A program made the translations under genes and the position numbers. Shown piece by piece: positions 1-7,209 of a stretch of 64,000 bases of DNA. Position 1 is the first letter of the stretch. Every line of letters starts with the position of its first letter. This DNA is from Stigmatella aurantiaca. GTDB taxonomy: Bacteria > Myxococcota > Myxococcia > Myxococcales > Myxococcaceae. The notes beneath the pieces were generated by a model. It was not told where the DNA came from, made no database searches, and was given only the letters and a program-made list of their open reading frames with translations. The stretch covers positions 1 to 64,000 of the forward strand of contig NZ_FOAP01000009.1 of the NCBI RefSeq assembly GCF_900109545.1. Reading direction: 5' to 3'.

Positions 1-66
1 CAGCTGCTCACACAGGAACTCCACCGGGAAGTGGGCCTTCTGCGCCTGGATGAACTCGAACTTCAC
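1..66 (-). CDS. IS3-family transposase OrfB, N-terminal 22 codons (partial)
   Basis: The frame starts with GTG at 66 on the minus strand, overlapping the orfA TGA by two bases, and continues off the left edge. The visible residues include FEFIQAQKAHFPVEFLCEQL, the typical beginning of an IS3 OrfB that goes on to the DDE catalytic domain. OrfB is normally made as an OrfAB fusion by -1 frameshifting. The OrfB frame is open upstream through the A7 run at 99-105, so a fusion is possible here. Only the start is seen, so integrity cannot be judged. Confidence 0.75.
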   Translation of the reverse strand, partial: MKFEFIQAQKAHFPVEFLCEQL

Positions 67-368
67 TTCGAGCCCTCCTTGGCGAAGAAGGCCGCCGCTT
101 TTTTTAGGAAGTCTCGCTCCATCAGCAGCTGCCGGTTCTCTCGCCGCAGTTGCTGCAGCTCCTCACGCTCCGTCTGGCTCAACGGCTCGGGCCCTGCGGG
201 GGCCTCGCTTCGCTCGGCGTGCTGCACCCACTGCCTCAGCGCCGACTCCGTCAAGTCCAAGTCCTTGGCCACCTGCGGCAGGGACTTGCCGCTCTCTCGG
301 GCCAGCTTCACCGCCTCGGCCTTGAACTGCTCGGTGAACTTCCGTCTCTTCCTTCGCTCCATGGACAC
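63..368 (-). CDS. IS3-family transposase OrfA (helix-turn-helix protein)
   Basis: A 101-aa protein of usual IS3 OrfA size. Residues about 8-50 form the HTH_Tnp_1-type DNA-binding domain (KRRKFTEQFKAEAVKLA, then LPQVAKDLDL and ALRQW). A leucine-zipper-like coiled coil follows (TEREELQQLRRENRQLLMERD), ending FLKKAAAFFAKE. It binds the element's ends and, as the OrfAB fusion, performs transposition. A GGAGG-type ribosome-binding site precedes the ATG. It is followed by orfB in the -1 frame, as in the family. Nothing looks broken in this half of the element. Confidence 0.9.
   Translation of the reverse strand: MSMERRKRRKFTEQFKAEAVKLARESGKSLPQVAKDLDLTESALRQWVQHAERSEAPAGPEPLSQTEREELQQLRRENRQLLMERDFLKKAAAFFAKEGSK
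99..105 (-). promoter_or_regulatory. Probable -1 programmed frameshift site of the IS3 element
   Basis: On the minus strand seven consecutive A residues lie in the orfA codons CTA AAA AAA GCG. A -1 slip here leads into a frame that stays open and continues as KSGGLLRQGGLEVKFEF into OrfB. A-rich slippery runs at the orfA/orfB junction are the known IS3-family mechanism for making OrfAB. The site is seen directly; its use is inferred. Confidence 0.6.
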
Positions 369-421
369 TCCTCCTTGTGCTTCGACTTACTGGGGGTGTC
401 CACTAAACCGGGGCAGGCTCA

Positions 422-1020
422 CCACGCACTAGGCGAGCGTGGGCGCGGCAGGGCCGCGCTTGCGCAGCGTGGCCCCGCAGGCGTGCTCCCTCGCTTGCCT
501 GGACGCTCGCCATGAGGGGGCGTCGACATGTGGCCCACGGCTGCCCCGCTGGGACGCGCTAGGAGGCCCGAGCGCTCATTACGAGGCCCGCGTCGAGGTA
601 GCCCGTGTCCTGCCTGCCTGGATGCTCGCTACGAGGCGCGTCGACGTGTCCGACCAGGACGCTCGCCACGAGCCCCGAGCGCGCTTCGCGAGGCGCATCG
701 ACGTGCCCAAAGCATCCGGCCTGGACGCTCGCCATGAGCCCCTGGCGCGCACCGCGAGGCGTCCGTCCGACGTTCCCACGTTCAGCCGCCTAGATGCGCA
801 CCATGAGGCCACCTGCGCGGCTCCGGAACCAACTGCATAGGTATCCCCAACGGCCCGGTAGTCCGCCAGCACCGAGAAACCCGCCATCGCTTGCCCCCGA
901 GCATGACAGCACCTCTCCGGTCCACCTGTCTCTTGCCAAGCGAGCGTGACGCGTCAAGTAACTGTCGCCTTCTTCGTAGCAACCCAGGCTGGTAAGTTCC
1001 CAATGCTCTTGCGAGCCCTC
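422..1020. repeat. Degenerate short-repeat block A, plus unassigned spacer to the next gene
   Basis: Between about 500 and 810 a 12-base core close to GCTCRCCAYGAG recurs six times, starting near 505, 574, 624, 661, 727 and 796. Most copies are followed within tens of bases by CGTCGACGTG or CGTCCGACGT, and several are preceded by GCCTGGA. Spacing is irregular (37 to 69 bases), so this is not a CRISPR array. The same family recurs in blocks near 1785-2030 and 3700-3975. From 841 to 1020 I see no gene, RNA or clear promoter. Reading frames through the block are by-products of the repeat and carry no recognisable domain. Confidence 0.6.
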
Positions 1021-1572
1021 ATGGAAACCTCTGACACTATTCGCACTGTTGAGCCTGTACCTACGCCGCGCGAGGAGAAGATCGACGAAGAAACCATCAA
1101 GGTTCTTGTCGACCTCGCGATCCGGCGCCACGATCAACTTGAGAAGGCCTACGACACGCTAAACACCCGTGTGGGCGTAATCTTCGGGTTCAGTGGCTTC
1201 ATTGCAGCGGCTTTCTTCAAGTCCACCGAACTTCTTCCCGACAAGTGGATTCAAATCTTCGCCTGCATCGTCTTCGCCAGCACCGTTGTCGCCTTGGCGT
1301 GGCAATGCAGGCAGGCCTTTGGTGTCGCGGAAGTCCGGGGACTTCCCCCACCGGACGTGCTTGCACGCGACTTTGCGTATGGCGCGCCGTTGGATCTCCG
1401 GCTCCAACTGATCCGCACGCTCACCACCGACTTTGACGAAAATCTGTCCATCTACACCCGCAAGGCTAATCGTCTTCAAGCCGCTATCAGACTCATGTTC
1501 GTCCAGACGGCGCTTATCTTGGCGGTGTTCGTTGTGGCAGCGGGGGCTAAGTTCGTAAGCGGCTGGTCTTAA
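1021..1572 (+). CDS. Putative integral membrane protein of unknown function
   Basis: A protein of about 183 aa, with ATG choices at 946, 1003 or 1021. I take 1021 because the residues upstream look non-protein-like, but no strong ribosome-binding site decides it. After a charged N-terminal part (DLAIRRHDQLEKAYDTLNTR) come two adjacent hydrophobic stretches (VGVIFGFSGFIAAAFF and IQIFACIVFASTVVALAW). A soluble segment follows, then a third hydrophobic stretch near the C-terminus (LMFVQTALILAVFVVAAGA). The layout resembles small 2-3 TM proteins common in bacterial accessory and defence regions, but no family is recognised. Codon use is visibly less G+C-biased than in core genes, suggesting acquisition. 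A small ORF follows 41 bases downstream. Confidence 0.6.
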   Translation: METSDTIRTVEPVPTPREEKIDEETIKVLVDLAIRRHDQLEKAYDTLNTRVGVIFGFSGFIAAAFFKSTELLPDKWIQIFACIVFASTVVALAWQCRQAFGVAEVRGLPPPDVLARDFAYGAPLDLRLQLIRTLTTDFDENLSIYTRKANRLQAAIRLMFVQTALILAVFVVAAGAKFVSGWS

Positions 1573-1613
1573 CTCACTGCGCTGTTTCAACTCTATTAGG
1601 GAGTCCTTGATCC

Positions 1614-1775
1614 ATGGAACTTTATCTCTCCAACGATAAGACGTCGCAGCAGCCTCCCCAGCAGCCCCAGCAGCAGCCCCCAAAGGTGCGGCGGCCCGAT
1701 CCACTTCCCTCTGATAACCCGAGTTACAGAACTACCATTCGGAAGGATGGCGACGATTCTGGTCAGAAGAAGTAA
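1614..1775 (+). CDS. Small Pro/Gln-rich protein (53 aa), unknown function
   Basis: An ATG is preceded by AGGGAG at a workable distance (about 1599-1604) and opens a 53-codon frame ending TAA. The start is MELYLSNDKTSQQ, followed by a run of Gln and Pro and a polar tail ending DDSGQKK. It has no hydrophobic segment and probably is cytoplasmic and disordered. It follows the membrane protein by 41 bases on the same strand, so the two may form one transcript. The good start context and the lower-G+C composition shared with its neighbour argue for a real gene. No homologue is known to me. Confidence 0.45.
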   Translation: MELYLSNDKTSQQPPQQPQQQPPKVRRPDPLPSDNPSYRTTIRKDGDDSGQKK

Positions 1776-2209
1776 AGCCCCAGCGCTCTCCGCGAGGCCC
1801 GCGTCGACGTGTCCAGGCTGGACGGGCGCCACGAGGCCCGCGTCCGACGTGTCTGGCGAGGAGGGGCGCCAAAAGCCTTAGCGCTCACCACGAGGCCCGC
1901 GTCGACGTGTCCGGCCTGGACGGGCGCCACGAGTCCCACCGCACACCACGAGGCCCGTGTCCGACGTGTCCGACGTGTGCGGCCTAGAGGCTCACCGCGA
2001 GCCCCAGCGCTCGCCCGTCCAAGCTTGCCTGCTGGGCCCGTGGAGCGGCGCGCGCCGGACAGGTGCAGCGGACCCGGTGCAGCCGCCTCCGATTCCTCTG
2101 CTTCATGCCGTCCTCCCACGATAGATTCGGCCGCAGATCCAAATAACGGGGTGGTCCGAAAAAGCGGAGTCCACTTTGATGCAATGCGTGATAGCTGGGA
2201 GCCGACCAC
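1776..2209. repeat. Degenerate short-repeat block B, plus spacer
   Basis: The second block of the family seen at 422-840. Cores related to GCTCACCACGAG start near 1785, 1825, 1883, 1923, 1941 and 1990, with linkers CCCGCGTCGACGTGTCC and GGCCTGGACGG between them. One segment pair (about 1793-1835 and 1891-1933) repeats almost exactly, including core, linker and the following GGACGGGCGCCACGAG, so part of the block is a tandem unit of about 98 bases. From about 2035 to 2209 there is only unassigned spacer; GGGAG just before 2210 serves the next gene. Confidence 0.6.
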
Positions 2210-3514
2210 ATGGGGCCAATCACCATCCTAGACAAGTCCGCGTTCCAGAGCTTTTCCGCACGGGAGCACTTGTCGTTCGGGCAGTACTTCAGGCAGAACC
2301 TGACGATCACGTTGGTGCAAGAGATCGTTGCGGACCTCTCGAAGCAATTTCGCAGTGGCGAACTGCCGGACGAGAAGGTTCAAGAGTTTGCGCGCAAATT
2401 TCATGGCAGCGGTAGAGCCCCAAACATGGGCTATCGATTGATGTGCGTCAGCGCGCTGCTTGGTGAAGAGGTCGCAATGGATGGTCGCGTGATGCTGGCG
2501 GACGTCCAATATGTTCGCGGATCTGATGGCTCTCTTGGAGCGTTCGTGGATATTGCTCCAGTCAATCACCTGATCATGGCACTCGCGGACGGCCACATCG
2601 GTGAAAAGGACAGAGAGTTTGCCGCACGCTGGCGTGCCGAACTGGCCAATCTTAGCCTTGAGGGTCTGACGAAGGCTCTCAGTCAAAAGCGCATCCTGAT
2701 CCCGCGTGCTACTTCCGCCGATGATATCGGCACAGTCGTGGATAGTGCATTGAACCAGCCTGCCCTTCAGGAGACTTGGCTTGCAATCATTATCGACCTT
2801 GTAAAGCCACGCGCCGCGCTCGCGGACCGCATCATTTTGCGTTGGGCACATGCTGGCAAACCATTTCTGTCGAAATTTGCTCCCTATGCGCACTACTGTC
2901 TGCGGGTCTTGCTGATGTTGTTCGCTGCGGTGAAGGACTCACTGTTGAAGTGGACCGGAACTCACCTGATTGACTTGCAGTACCTGTTCTACCTTCCGTG
3001 TTGCCATGTTCTCTCGTCTGACGACAAGGTGCATAAGCTGATTGCGCCTCACGCGAAGCGTTCGGATCAATCGTTTGTGACGGGGAAAGAATTGAAGGCT
3101 GGTCTGAAAGCCATAGCCGACTTTTGGGACGCAAGGTCGGAGCAGGAGAAGACTTGGCTTCACGCTGCACTTGCCGGTCCGCCGCCGCTACCTGGTAACA
3201 ACATCGTGTTCGAGCTGTGGAACAAGCACTGCGTGCCATGGCATCCTGGCAGAGGGAACTTCGCGATTGCGTTGTCCTCCGAAGAAATGGCAGAAGCCAA
3301 CAGGTACGTCGAGGGCCTTTTTAAGATTGCCGACCTGCCCATTCCGGTAGCACCGGTCGGCTACGTGCGGCCTCCGCTGAGTTCTACAACGGTGATCCAG
3401 CAGCACATGGCGACCATTGATGCCATTAAGGCACAGGTTGGAAAATCGAAGAGCAGAGGCGATGGTGCAGGGCCGCCCCCAGCCTCGAAGGCAGAGGCCA
3501 ACCCGATTGACTGA
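2210..3514 (+). CDS. Hypothetical protein, 434 aa, in accessory segment
   Basis: A full-length frame starts at ATG with GGGAG eight bases upstream. No signal peptide or membrane helix is evident apart from one moderately hydrophobic stretch (YCLRVLLMLFAAV). The N-terminus (ITILDKSAFQSFSAREHLSFGQYF and VQEIVADL) recalls uncharacterised bacterial proteins that open with ILDKS and resemble PIN-like folds, but I cannot confirm a nuclease. The C-terminus is a low-complexity tail rich in Lys, Pro and Ala. Base composition and codon use are markedly less G+C-rich than in core genes here, and the gene lies between repeat blocks B and C, so recent acquisition is likely. Function unknown. Confidence 0.65.
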   Translation: MGPITILDKSAFQSFSAREHLSFGQYFRQNLTITLVQEIVADLSKQFRSGELPDEKVQEFARKFHGSGRAPNMGYRLMCVSALLGEEVAMDGRVMLADVQYVRGSDGSLGAFVDIAPVNHLIMALADGHIGEKDREFAARWRAELANLSLEGLTKALSQKRILIPRATSADDIGTVVDSALNQPALQETWLAIIIDLVKPRAALADRIILRWAHAGKPFLSKFAPYAHYCLRVLLMLFAAVKDSLLKWTGTHLIDLQYLFYLPCCHVLSSDDKVHKLIAPHAKRSDQSFVTGKELKAGLKAIADFWDARSEQEKTWLHAALAGPPPLPGNNIVFELWNKHCVPWHPGRGNFAIALSSEEMAEANRYVEGLFKIADLPIPVAPVGYVRPPLSSTTVIQQHMATIDAIKAQVGKSKSRGDGAGPPPASKAEANPID

Positions 3515-4115
3515 GCTCTCCCCAGCGCACCAGTACCTGACGATTGGAGACGATCTGCGGAAAGCGCGGGATTTTGATCGTGGCGAGCGAAATCGTCTGA
3601 GCCTCTGCGACGCCTCAAGCCCTTATCATTTCTAGGTGTTACCTCGCCCGACGGGCCGCAGTCACGCGGATCGTTGGCCCGCATTTCTGGGAGCTCGCTT
3701 CCAACGTGGCCCACGTTCAGCCCGCTTGGAAGCGCTAGGCTCCCAGCGCTTACGACGAGGCGCGCGTCGATGCGGCCCGCATCCAGCCTGCCTGGACGCT
3801 TTCCACGAGCCCCAGCGCTCACCGCGTGGCGCGCGTCCGACGGTGTACAACGCGCCAGCCTGTAGGCTCACCGCGAGGCCCCAGCGCTCACCGCGAGGCC
3901 GTGTCCGGCCTGGATGCTGGCCATGAGGCCCCAGCGCTCACTACGAATCCCAGCGCTCACCGCGTCCGCCATGTTGCACGTATGTCGCAGGAGCCTGCGG
4001 AACCGGATGGGACAGGACGGGACGACACGGGACGCGGCGGGATAACAACTCCGAATTATTCCGGGCGGTTACGAGGTAAGGGCGCGATTCTGCTGGAGGT
4101 TTCGCACCGCCTGGC
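3515..4115. repeat. Degenerate short-repeat block C with flanking spacer
   Basis: From 3515 to about 3660 nothing is recognised. From about 3700 to 3975 the same repeat family returns in at least seven degenerate copies, for example GCTCACCGCGAGGCCCCAGC twice in succession near 3866 and 3887, then GCTGGCCATGAGGCCCCAGC and GCGCTCACTACGA. The copies here alternate core and CCCAGC linker more tightly than in blocks A and B. From 3976 to 4115 the sequence holds GGGAC-rich stretches (GGGACAGGACGGGACGACAC) and then runs into the tRNA/tmRNA-like remnant. No protein gene is supported. Confidence 0.55.
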
Positions 4116-4143
4116 GCGGGTTCGATTCCCGCTGCCTCCTCCA
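4116..4143 (+). other. tRNA/tmRNA 3'-end remnant, possible attachment site
   Basis: GCGGGTTCGATTCCCGC (4116-4132) is a perfect T-arm: a five-base stem and the invariant TTCGA loop. It is followed by TGCCTCC, one base, and CCA, as in a tRNA or tmRNA 3' end. No matching 5' acceptor strand or anticodon arm lies at tRNA distance upstream, so this is not a complete tRNA. The sequence resembles the 3' end of tmRNA genes, a common integration target. It lies exactly between the low-G+C, repeat-bearing segment and the core-like genes, which suggests an att site left by an integrated element. Confidence 0.4.
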
Positions 4144-4193
4144 TCTACATGGGTGAGGAGAAGGGCTTCACGCACTACCCGGCGCTGCGCTGA
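4143..4193 (+). pseudogene. Possible C-terminal remnant of a disrupted gene
   Basis: Immediately after the CCA of the tRNA-like remnant, a short frame reads IYMGEEKGFTHYPALR and stops at TGA. It has a protein-like composition and no start or ribosome-binding site of its own. It may be the last codons of a gene cut off when the accessory segment joined here. The call rests on composition and position only. Confidence 0.2.
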
Positions 4194-4236
4194 GCGTCCC
4201 GCGCGCCGTGCTATACGCTGGCGGCGAGGAGCGCAC

Positions 4237-5118
4237 GTGACACGTCGACCGCTCGGCAATACGGGCTTGGAGGTCGCTCCACTGGGTTTTGGAGCCGGCC
4301 CGGTGGGCAGCGAGACACTGTCGGACACTGAGGCCGAGGCGCTGCTGCACGGCGTGCTGGACGCGGGCATCAACCTGCTCGACACGGCGCCGAGCTACGG
4401 ACGCTCCGAGGAGCGCATCGGCCGGGTGCTGGCGAGCCGGCGGCGTGAGGCCTTGGTCTCCACCAAGTGCGGCTATGGGGTACCAGGCGTGGAGGACTGG
4501 ACGGGGCCGTGCATCACCCTGGGCATCGAGCGGGCGCTGGAGCGGCTGTGCACCGATGTCATCGATCTGGTGCATTTCCATTCCTGCCCGGTGGAGGTGC
4601 TTGAGCGGCCCGGCGTGGTGGACGCGTTACAGCGTGCCGTGCAGCAGGGCAAGGTGCGCGTGGCCGCGTACTCGGGCGACAACGCCCCGCTGGAGTGGGC
4701 GCTGCGCTCGGGTGTCTTCGGCTCAGTGCAGCTGTCCGTCAACGTGTTCGACCAGGGCGCGATCGCGCACTCCCTGACCCTGGCGCGCGAGCGGGGCCTC
4801 GGCGTCATCGCCAAGCGCCCCCTGGCCAACGCCGTCTGGCGCCACTCCGAGAGGCCCCAGGCGCCTGATCTCTCCACGTACTGGGACCGGATGCACATCC
4901 TGTCGTTGGACCCCGAGGGGCTCGAGCCTGCGGAGGTGGCCCTGCGCTTCACCGCCTTCACCCCCGGGGTGACCAGTTGCATCGTGGGCACCACGCGGCT
5001 GGACAACCTCCAGCGCAACCTGCGCGCCCTGGAGAAGGGCCCCCTGCCCGAGGCCCAAGTGGAGCGGCTGCGCGGTGCGTTCCAGCGGCGCGGCCAGGGG
5101 TGGCAAGGGCTTGTCTGA
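4237..5118 (+). CDS. Aldo/keto reductase
   Basis: A 293-aa (beta/alpha)8 oxidoreductase that reduces carbonyls with NAD(P)H in the cytoplasm. The family tetrad is visible: Asp and Tyr in LLDTAPSYG, Lys in VSTKCGYG and His in LVHFHS. The strand-1 region RPLGNTGLEVAPLGFGAG is typical of AKR families annotated with L-fucose dehydrogenase or plant-type AKRs. I start at GTG 4237, just after GGCGAGGAG, because the protein aligns from RRPLGNTGLEV. Codons upstream run through the tRNA-like remnant and repeat block C and are not part of the gene. Substrate unknown. An NTF2-like gene follows 55 bases downstream. Confidence 0.9.
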   Translation: MTRRPLGNTGLEVAPLGFGAGPVGSETLSDTEAEALLHGVLDAGINLLDTAPSYGRSEERIGRVLASRRREALVSTKCGYGVPGVEDWTGPCITLGIERALERLCTDVIDLVHFHSCPVEVLERPGVVDALQRAVQQGKVRVAAYSGDNAPLEWALRSGVFGSVQLSVNVFDQGAIAHSLTLARERGLGVIAKRPLANAVWRHSERPQAPDLSTYWDRMHILSLDPEGLEPAEVALRFTAFTPGVTSCIVGTTRLDNLQRNLRALEKGPLPEAQVERLRGAFQRRGQGWQGLV

Positions 5119-5173
5119 GCGTTTACCCTCTTCCTCCGAAAGTGGGACCCGAGACACACAAAGGAAGCGGCTG

Positions 5174-5566
5174 ATGGCGACTGATCCGATCCGTAGCTGG
5201 CACGCATATATGGCCGCACCGGCGCGCGAGGTGCTCGACGCGCTGCTCGCCGACCACGTCGTCTTCCTGAGCCCCGCGGTGCACACGCCGCAGGAGGGCA
5301 AGGCGGTGACGATGAAGTATCTCATCGCCGCCACCGAGGTTCTTGGAAACCCCTCCTTCCGCTACGTCGGAGAGTGGCGCCGCGAGCGCTCCGCGGTGCT
5401 GGAGTTCGAGTGCACGCTCGACGGCGGCATCCAGGTCAACGGCGTCGATATGATCGAATGGGACGAGACCGGCCGCATCACCCGCTTCAAGGTCATGCTC
5501 CGGCCGATGAAGGCGCTCAACGCGGTGGTGTCCGCGATGGGCGCGGCGCTGGCGCGGCTGGGATAG
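5174..5566 (+). CDS. NTF2-like/SnoaL-type small protein
   Basis: A 130-aa protein starting at ATG 5174 with AAGGAAG seven bases upstream. The sequence fits the cone-shaped NTF2-like fold: an N-terminal helix (WHAYMAAPAREVLDALLADHVVFLSP), a middle stretch FRYVGEWRRERSAVLEFECTL, and VNGVDMIEWDETGRITRFKVMLRP, the usual ending of SnoaL-like proteins. Such proteins act as small isomerases, hydrolases or ligand-binding domains, so no substrate can be assigned. It lies 55 bases after the aldo/keto reductase on the same strand and may be co-transcribed. It converges with the metallo-hydrolase gene at 5588. Confidence 0.75.
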   Translation: MATDPIRSWHAYMAAPAREVLDALLADHVVFLSPAVHTPQEGKAVTMKYLIAATEVLGNPSFRYVGEWRRERSAVLEFECTLDGGIQVNGVDMIEWDETGRITRFKVMLRPMKALNAVVSAMGAALARLG

Positions 5567-5587
5567 GCTCCAAGCCTGGCCCCGGCG

Positions 5588-6469
5588 CTACTGGCCGGCG
5601 AGGGACTTCTCGAAAGCGGCCTCCAGCTTCTCGATGAAGGGCTTGAACTCGTTGGGGTTGATGAAGGGGTTGGGGGCGCCGTCCTTCAGCTTCGCGCGCT
5701 TGCCGGCCATGTCGAAGAACTCCGGGTGCGGGGCGAGGAAGACGTCGACCTTCATCGCCTTCGCTTTGGCGAAGGTCCCCCGGTAGTCCTCGACGATGCC
5801 GGGATACTGCAGCGGCGGGGTGATGCGGTTGGCGGCGACGGTGGCCGAGCAGAAGACCAGCAGCTCGTAGGGCTTGCCCTGGTGTTGCACCGTCTGGCCC
5901 CAGGACGTGCAGCCGCGGCTGTGGCCGGGCGTGAGGTGAGCCTTGAGCGTGACGCCGCCCAGGCTGACCATCTCGCCATCGCGGAGCACCTTGTCGACCT
6001 TCACGGGCGGCGTGTTCAGGGACTTGTCGCTCTCGCTGCCGAGATAGAAGCCGCCCTCGAGCGCCGAGACATCGCCCTCCATGGCGTAGAGCTTGGCGCC
6101 GGTGTCCTTCTTCAACTGGGCCAGGCCGCCCGAGTGATCAAAATGGGCATGGCTGTTGAGGAGGATCTTCACGTCCGAGAGCTTGAAGCCGAGCTTCTGG
6201 ATGTTGGCTTCGATCCCAGGGGCGGATTCCGGGAGCGCGGCGTCCAGGAGGATCAGTCCCTCCTGGGTCTTGAAGAGGTATGCGGCGAGCCCCGCGGTGC
6301 CCACGGAGTAGACATTGTCGATGACGTGGAAGGGCTCCGCCGGAGCGTTCCAGATCTCGCGCTGCGAGGGTTGCTTCGCGGCAGGCTTGGCGGGGAGCTT
6401 CTGTGCGAAGGCAGGAGCGCAGAGCAAAGCCACCAGTGCGGCGGCGAGAAGCGGCGTCTTCCGTGTCAT
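5588..6469 (-). CDS. Subclass B3-like metallo-beta-lactamase fold hydrolase, secreted
   Basis: A 293-aa MBL-fold zinc hydrolase with a signal peptide (MTRKTPLLAAALVALLCAPAFAQ). The zinc ligands are visible: HAHFDHSGG, His in LTPGHSRGCTSWG and His in LAPHPEFF, the pattern of subclass B3 beta-lactamases and relatives. It would act in the periplasm. Beta-lactam hydrolysis is plausible but not proven, since many B3-like proteins have other substrates. I choose ATG 6469: AGGA lies nine bases upstream and the signal peptide begins there, whereas the ATG three codons earlier has no spacer. It is divergent from the gene at 6567. Confidence 0.85.
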   Translation of the reverse strand: MTRKTPLLAAALVALLCAPAFAQKLPAKPAAKQPSQREIWNAPAEPFHVIDNVYSVGTAGLAAYLFKTQEGLILLDAALPESAPGIEANIQKLGFKLSDVKILLNSHAHFDHSGGLAQLKKDTGAKLYAMEGDVSALEGGFYLGSESDKSLNTPPVKVDKVLRDGEMVSLGGVTLKAHLTPGHSRGCTSWGQTVQHQGKPYELLVFCSATVAANRITPPLQYPGIVEDYRGTFAKAKAMKVDVFLAPHPEFFDMAGKRAKLKDGAPNPFINPNEFKPFIEKLEAAFEKSLAGQ

Positions 6470-6566
6470 GCAAGTCATTCCTATGGTGGGCCAGGGGGCT
6501 CTGGCCGACTGTACACTCTGTGCTGGCGGCCCACATCGGCCGGTGGCGTTGCTAGAATCACGGCGC

Positions 6567-7139
6567 ATGGGCGTTCATGACTTCCGGTGCAGTGTCTGCG
6601 GCGAGCCTGGCTCCTACACGTGTGGTGAGAAGACCGGCGCGCCGTGTGAGCAGGAGGGCTTTGGCGAGGACCGGGCCGTGCTCGATCTGTTCTTCTTCGC
6701 GGAGAAGGACGCGCCGGAGAGCGTCGAGGCGTTCGAGCAGGCCCGCGGCCGGGCCCTCCGCGTCGAGACGAAGCCGTTCGGCTACGACTGGGGGGACTGG
6801 GAGTTCGAGCCCAGCCTCAACTACCGCGAGGTGCTCATGGGCCTTGGGGACGAGGTGGGCGTCTGGGCCCTCCAGCCGTTCCAGGAGGGGGGCGAGGGAA
6901 GCCCCATCTCCATCGAGATTCCCGGCAACGAGCAGGTGTGGGCCGTGAACTACTGCCCGCCTTGCCGCGCGCTGTTCGTGGATGGCGAGTCCACGGAGGA
7001 GCCCTGCATCGAGTACCTGCGCACCGTCGCCGAGAACCTTCGGCTGGACTTCAAGGGCGTCCGGAGCAGCGCGGACAAGCCAGGCTTCATCGCGGCGGTG
7101 CGGGCCCAGGCCGCCCGGAGACGCCCCGTACCGGGCTGA
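6567..7139 (+). CDS. Hypothetical protein with N-terminal cysteine cluster
   Basis: A 190-aa protein starting at ATG 6567 (MGVHDFRCSVCGEPGSYTC). The N-terminus carries CSVCG, then a Cys at TCG and another at APCEQ; a CPPC pair lies about residue 130. The four N-terminal Cys could form a small zinc site. The rest is acidic and soluble with no signal peptide or membrane helix. I do not recognise the family. It is divergently transcribed from the metallo-hydrolase with about 97 bases between starts, and it converges with the histidine kinase at 7210. Confidence 0.65.
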   Translation: MGVHDFRCSVCGEPGSYTCGEKTGAPCEQEGFGEDRAVLDLFFFAEKDAPESVEAFEQARGRALRVETKPFGYDWGDWEFEPSLNYREVLMGLGDEVGVWALQPFQEGGEGSPISIEIPGNEQVWAVNYCPPCRALFVDGESTEEPCIEYLRTVAENLRLDFKGVRSSADKPGFIAAVRAQAARRRPVPG

Positions 7140-7209
7140 CCTGGGGGCCGCTCGACGATGGCGACGTCCACCTTCCCGAGCGCGAACTCACCCTGACCTC
7201 TTCCCCCGC

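Larger units (their letters stand above)
1..421 (-). mobile_element. IS3-family insertion sequence, 5' end (runs off left edge)
   Basis: An IS3-type element is read leftward and enters from the left edge of the window. Its outer end is visible near 421: the minus strand begins TGAGCCTGCCCCGGTTTAG, a terminus of the kind known from IS3-family elements that start with TG. This is followed by the ribosome-binding site and the orfA and orfB reading frames. The other inverted repeat and any target duplication lie outside the window, so it cannot be said whether the copy is complete. The element abuts a block of degenerate repeats (422 onward), which fits an accessory segment. Confidence 0.8.

Noticed and set aside
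579..1137. Minus-strand frames in the spacer upstream of the membrane protein gene
   Set aside because: They run across the repeat cores, have no ribosome-binding site and no protein-like pattern.
422..3975. CRISPR array
   Set aside because: The repeats are degenerate, of unequal spacing, without unique uniform spacers, and no cas gene is present.
4060..4143. Complete tRNA gene
   Set aside because: Only the T-arm and 3' end fit. No 5' acceptor strand complementary to TGCCTCC, D-arm or anticodon arm is found at the right distance.
3826..4236. N-terminal extension of the aldo/keto reductase
   Set aside because: It would translate repeat block C and the tRNA-like remnant. The family alignment starts at RRPLGNTGLEV after GTG 4237 with its own ribosome-binding site.
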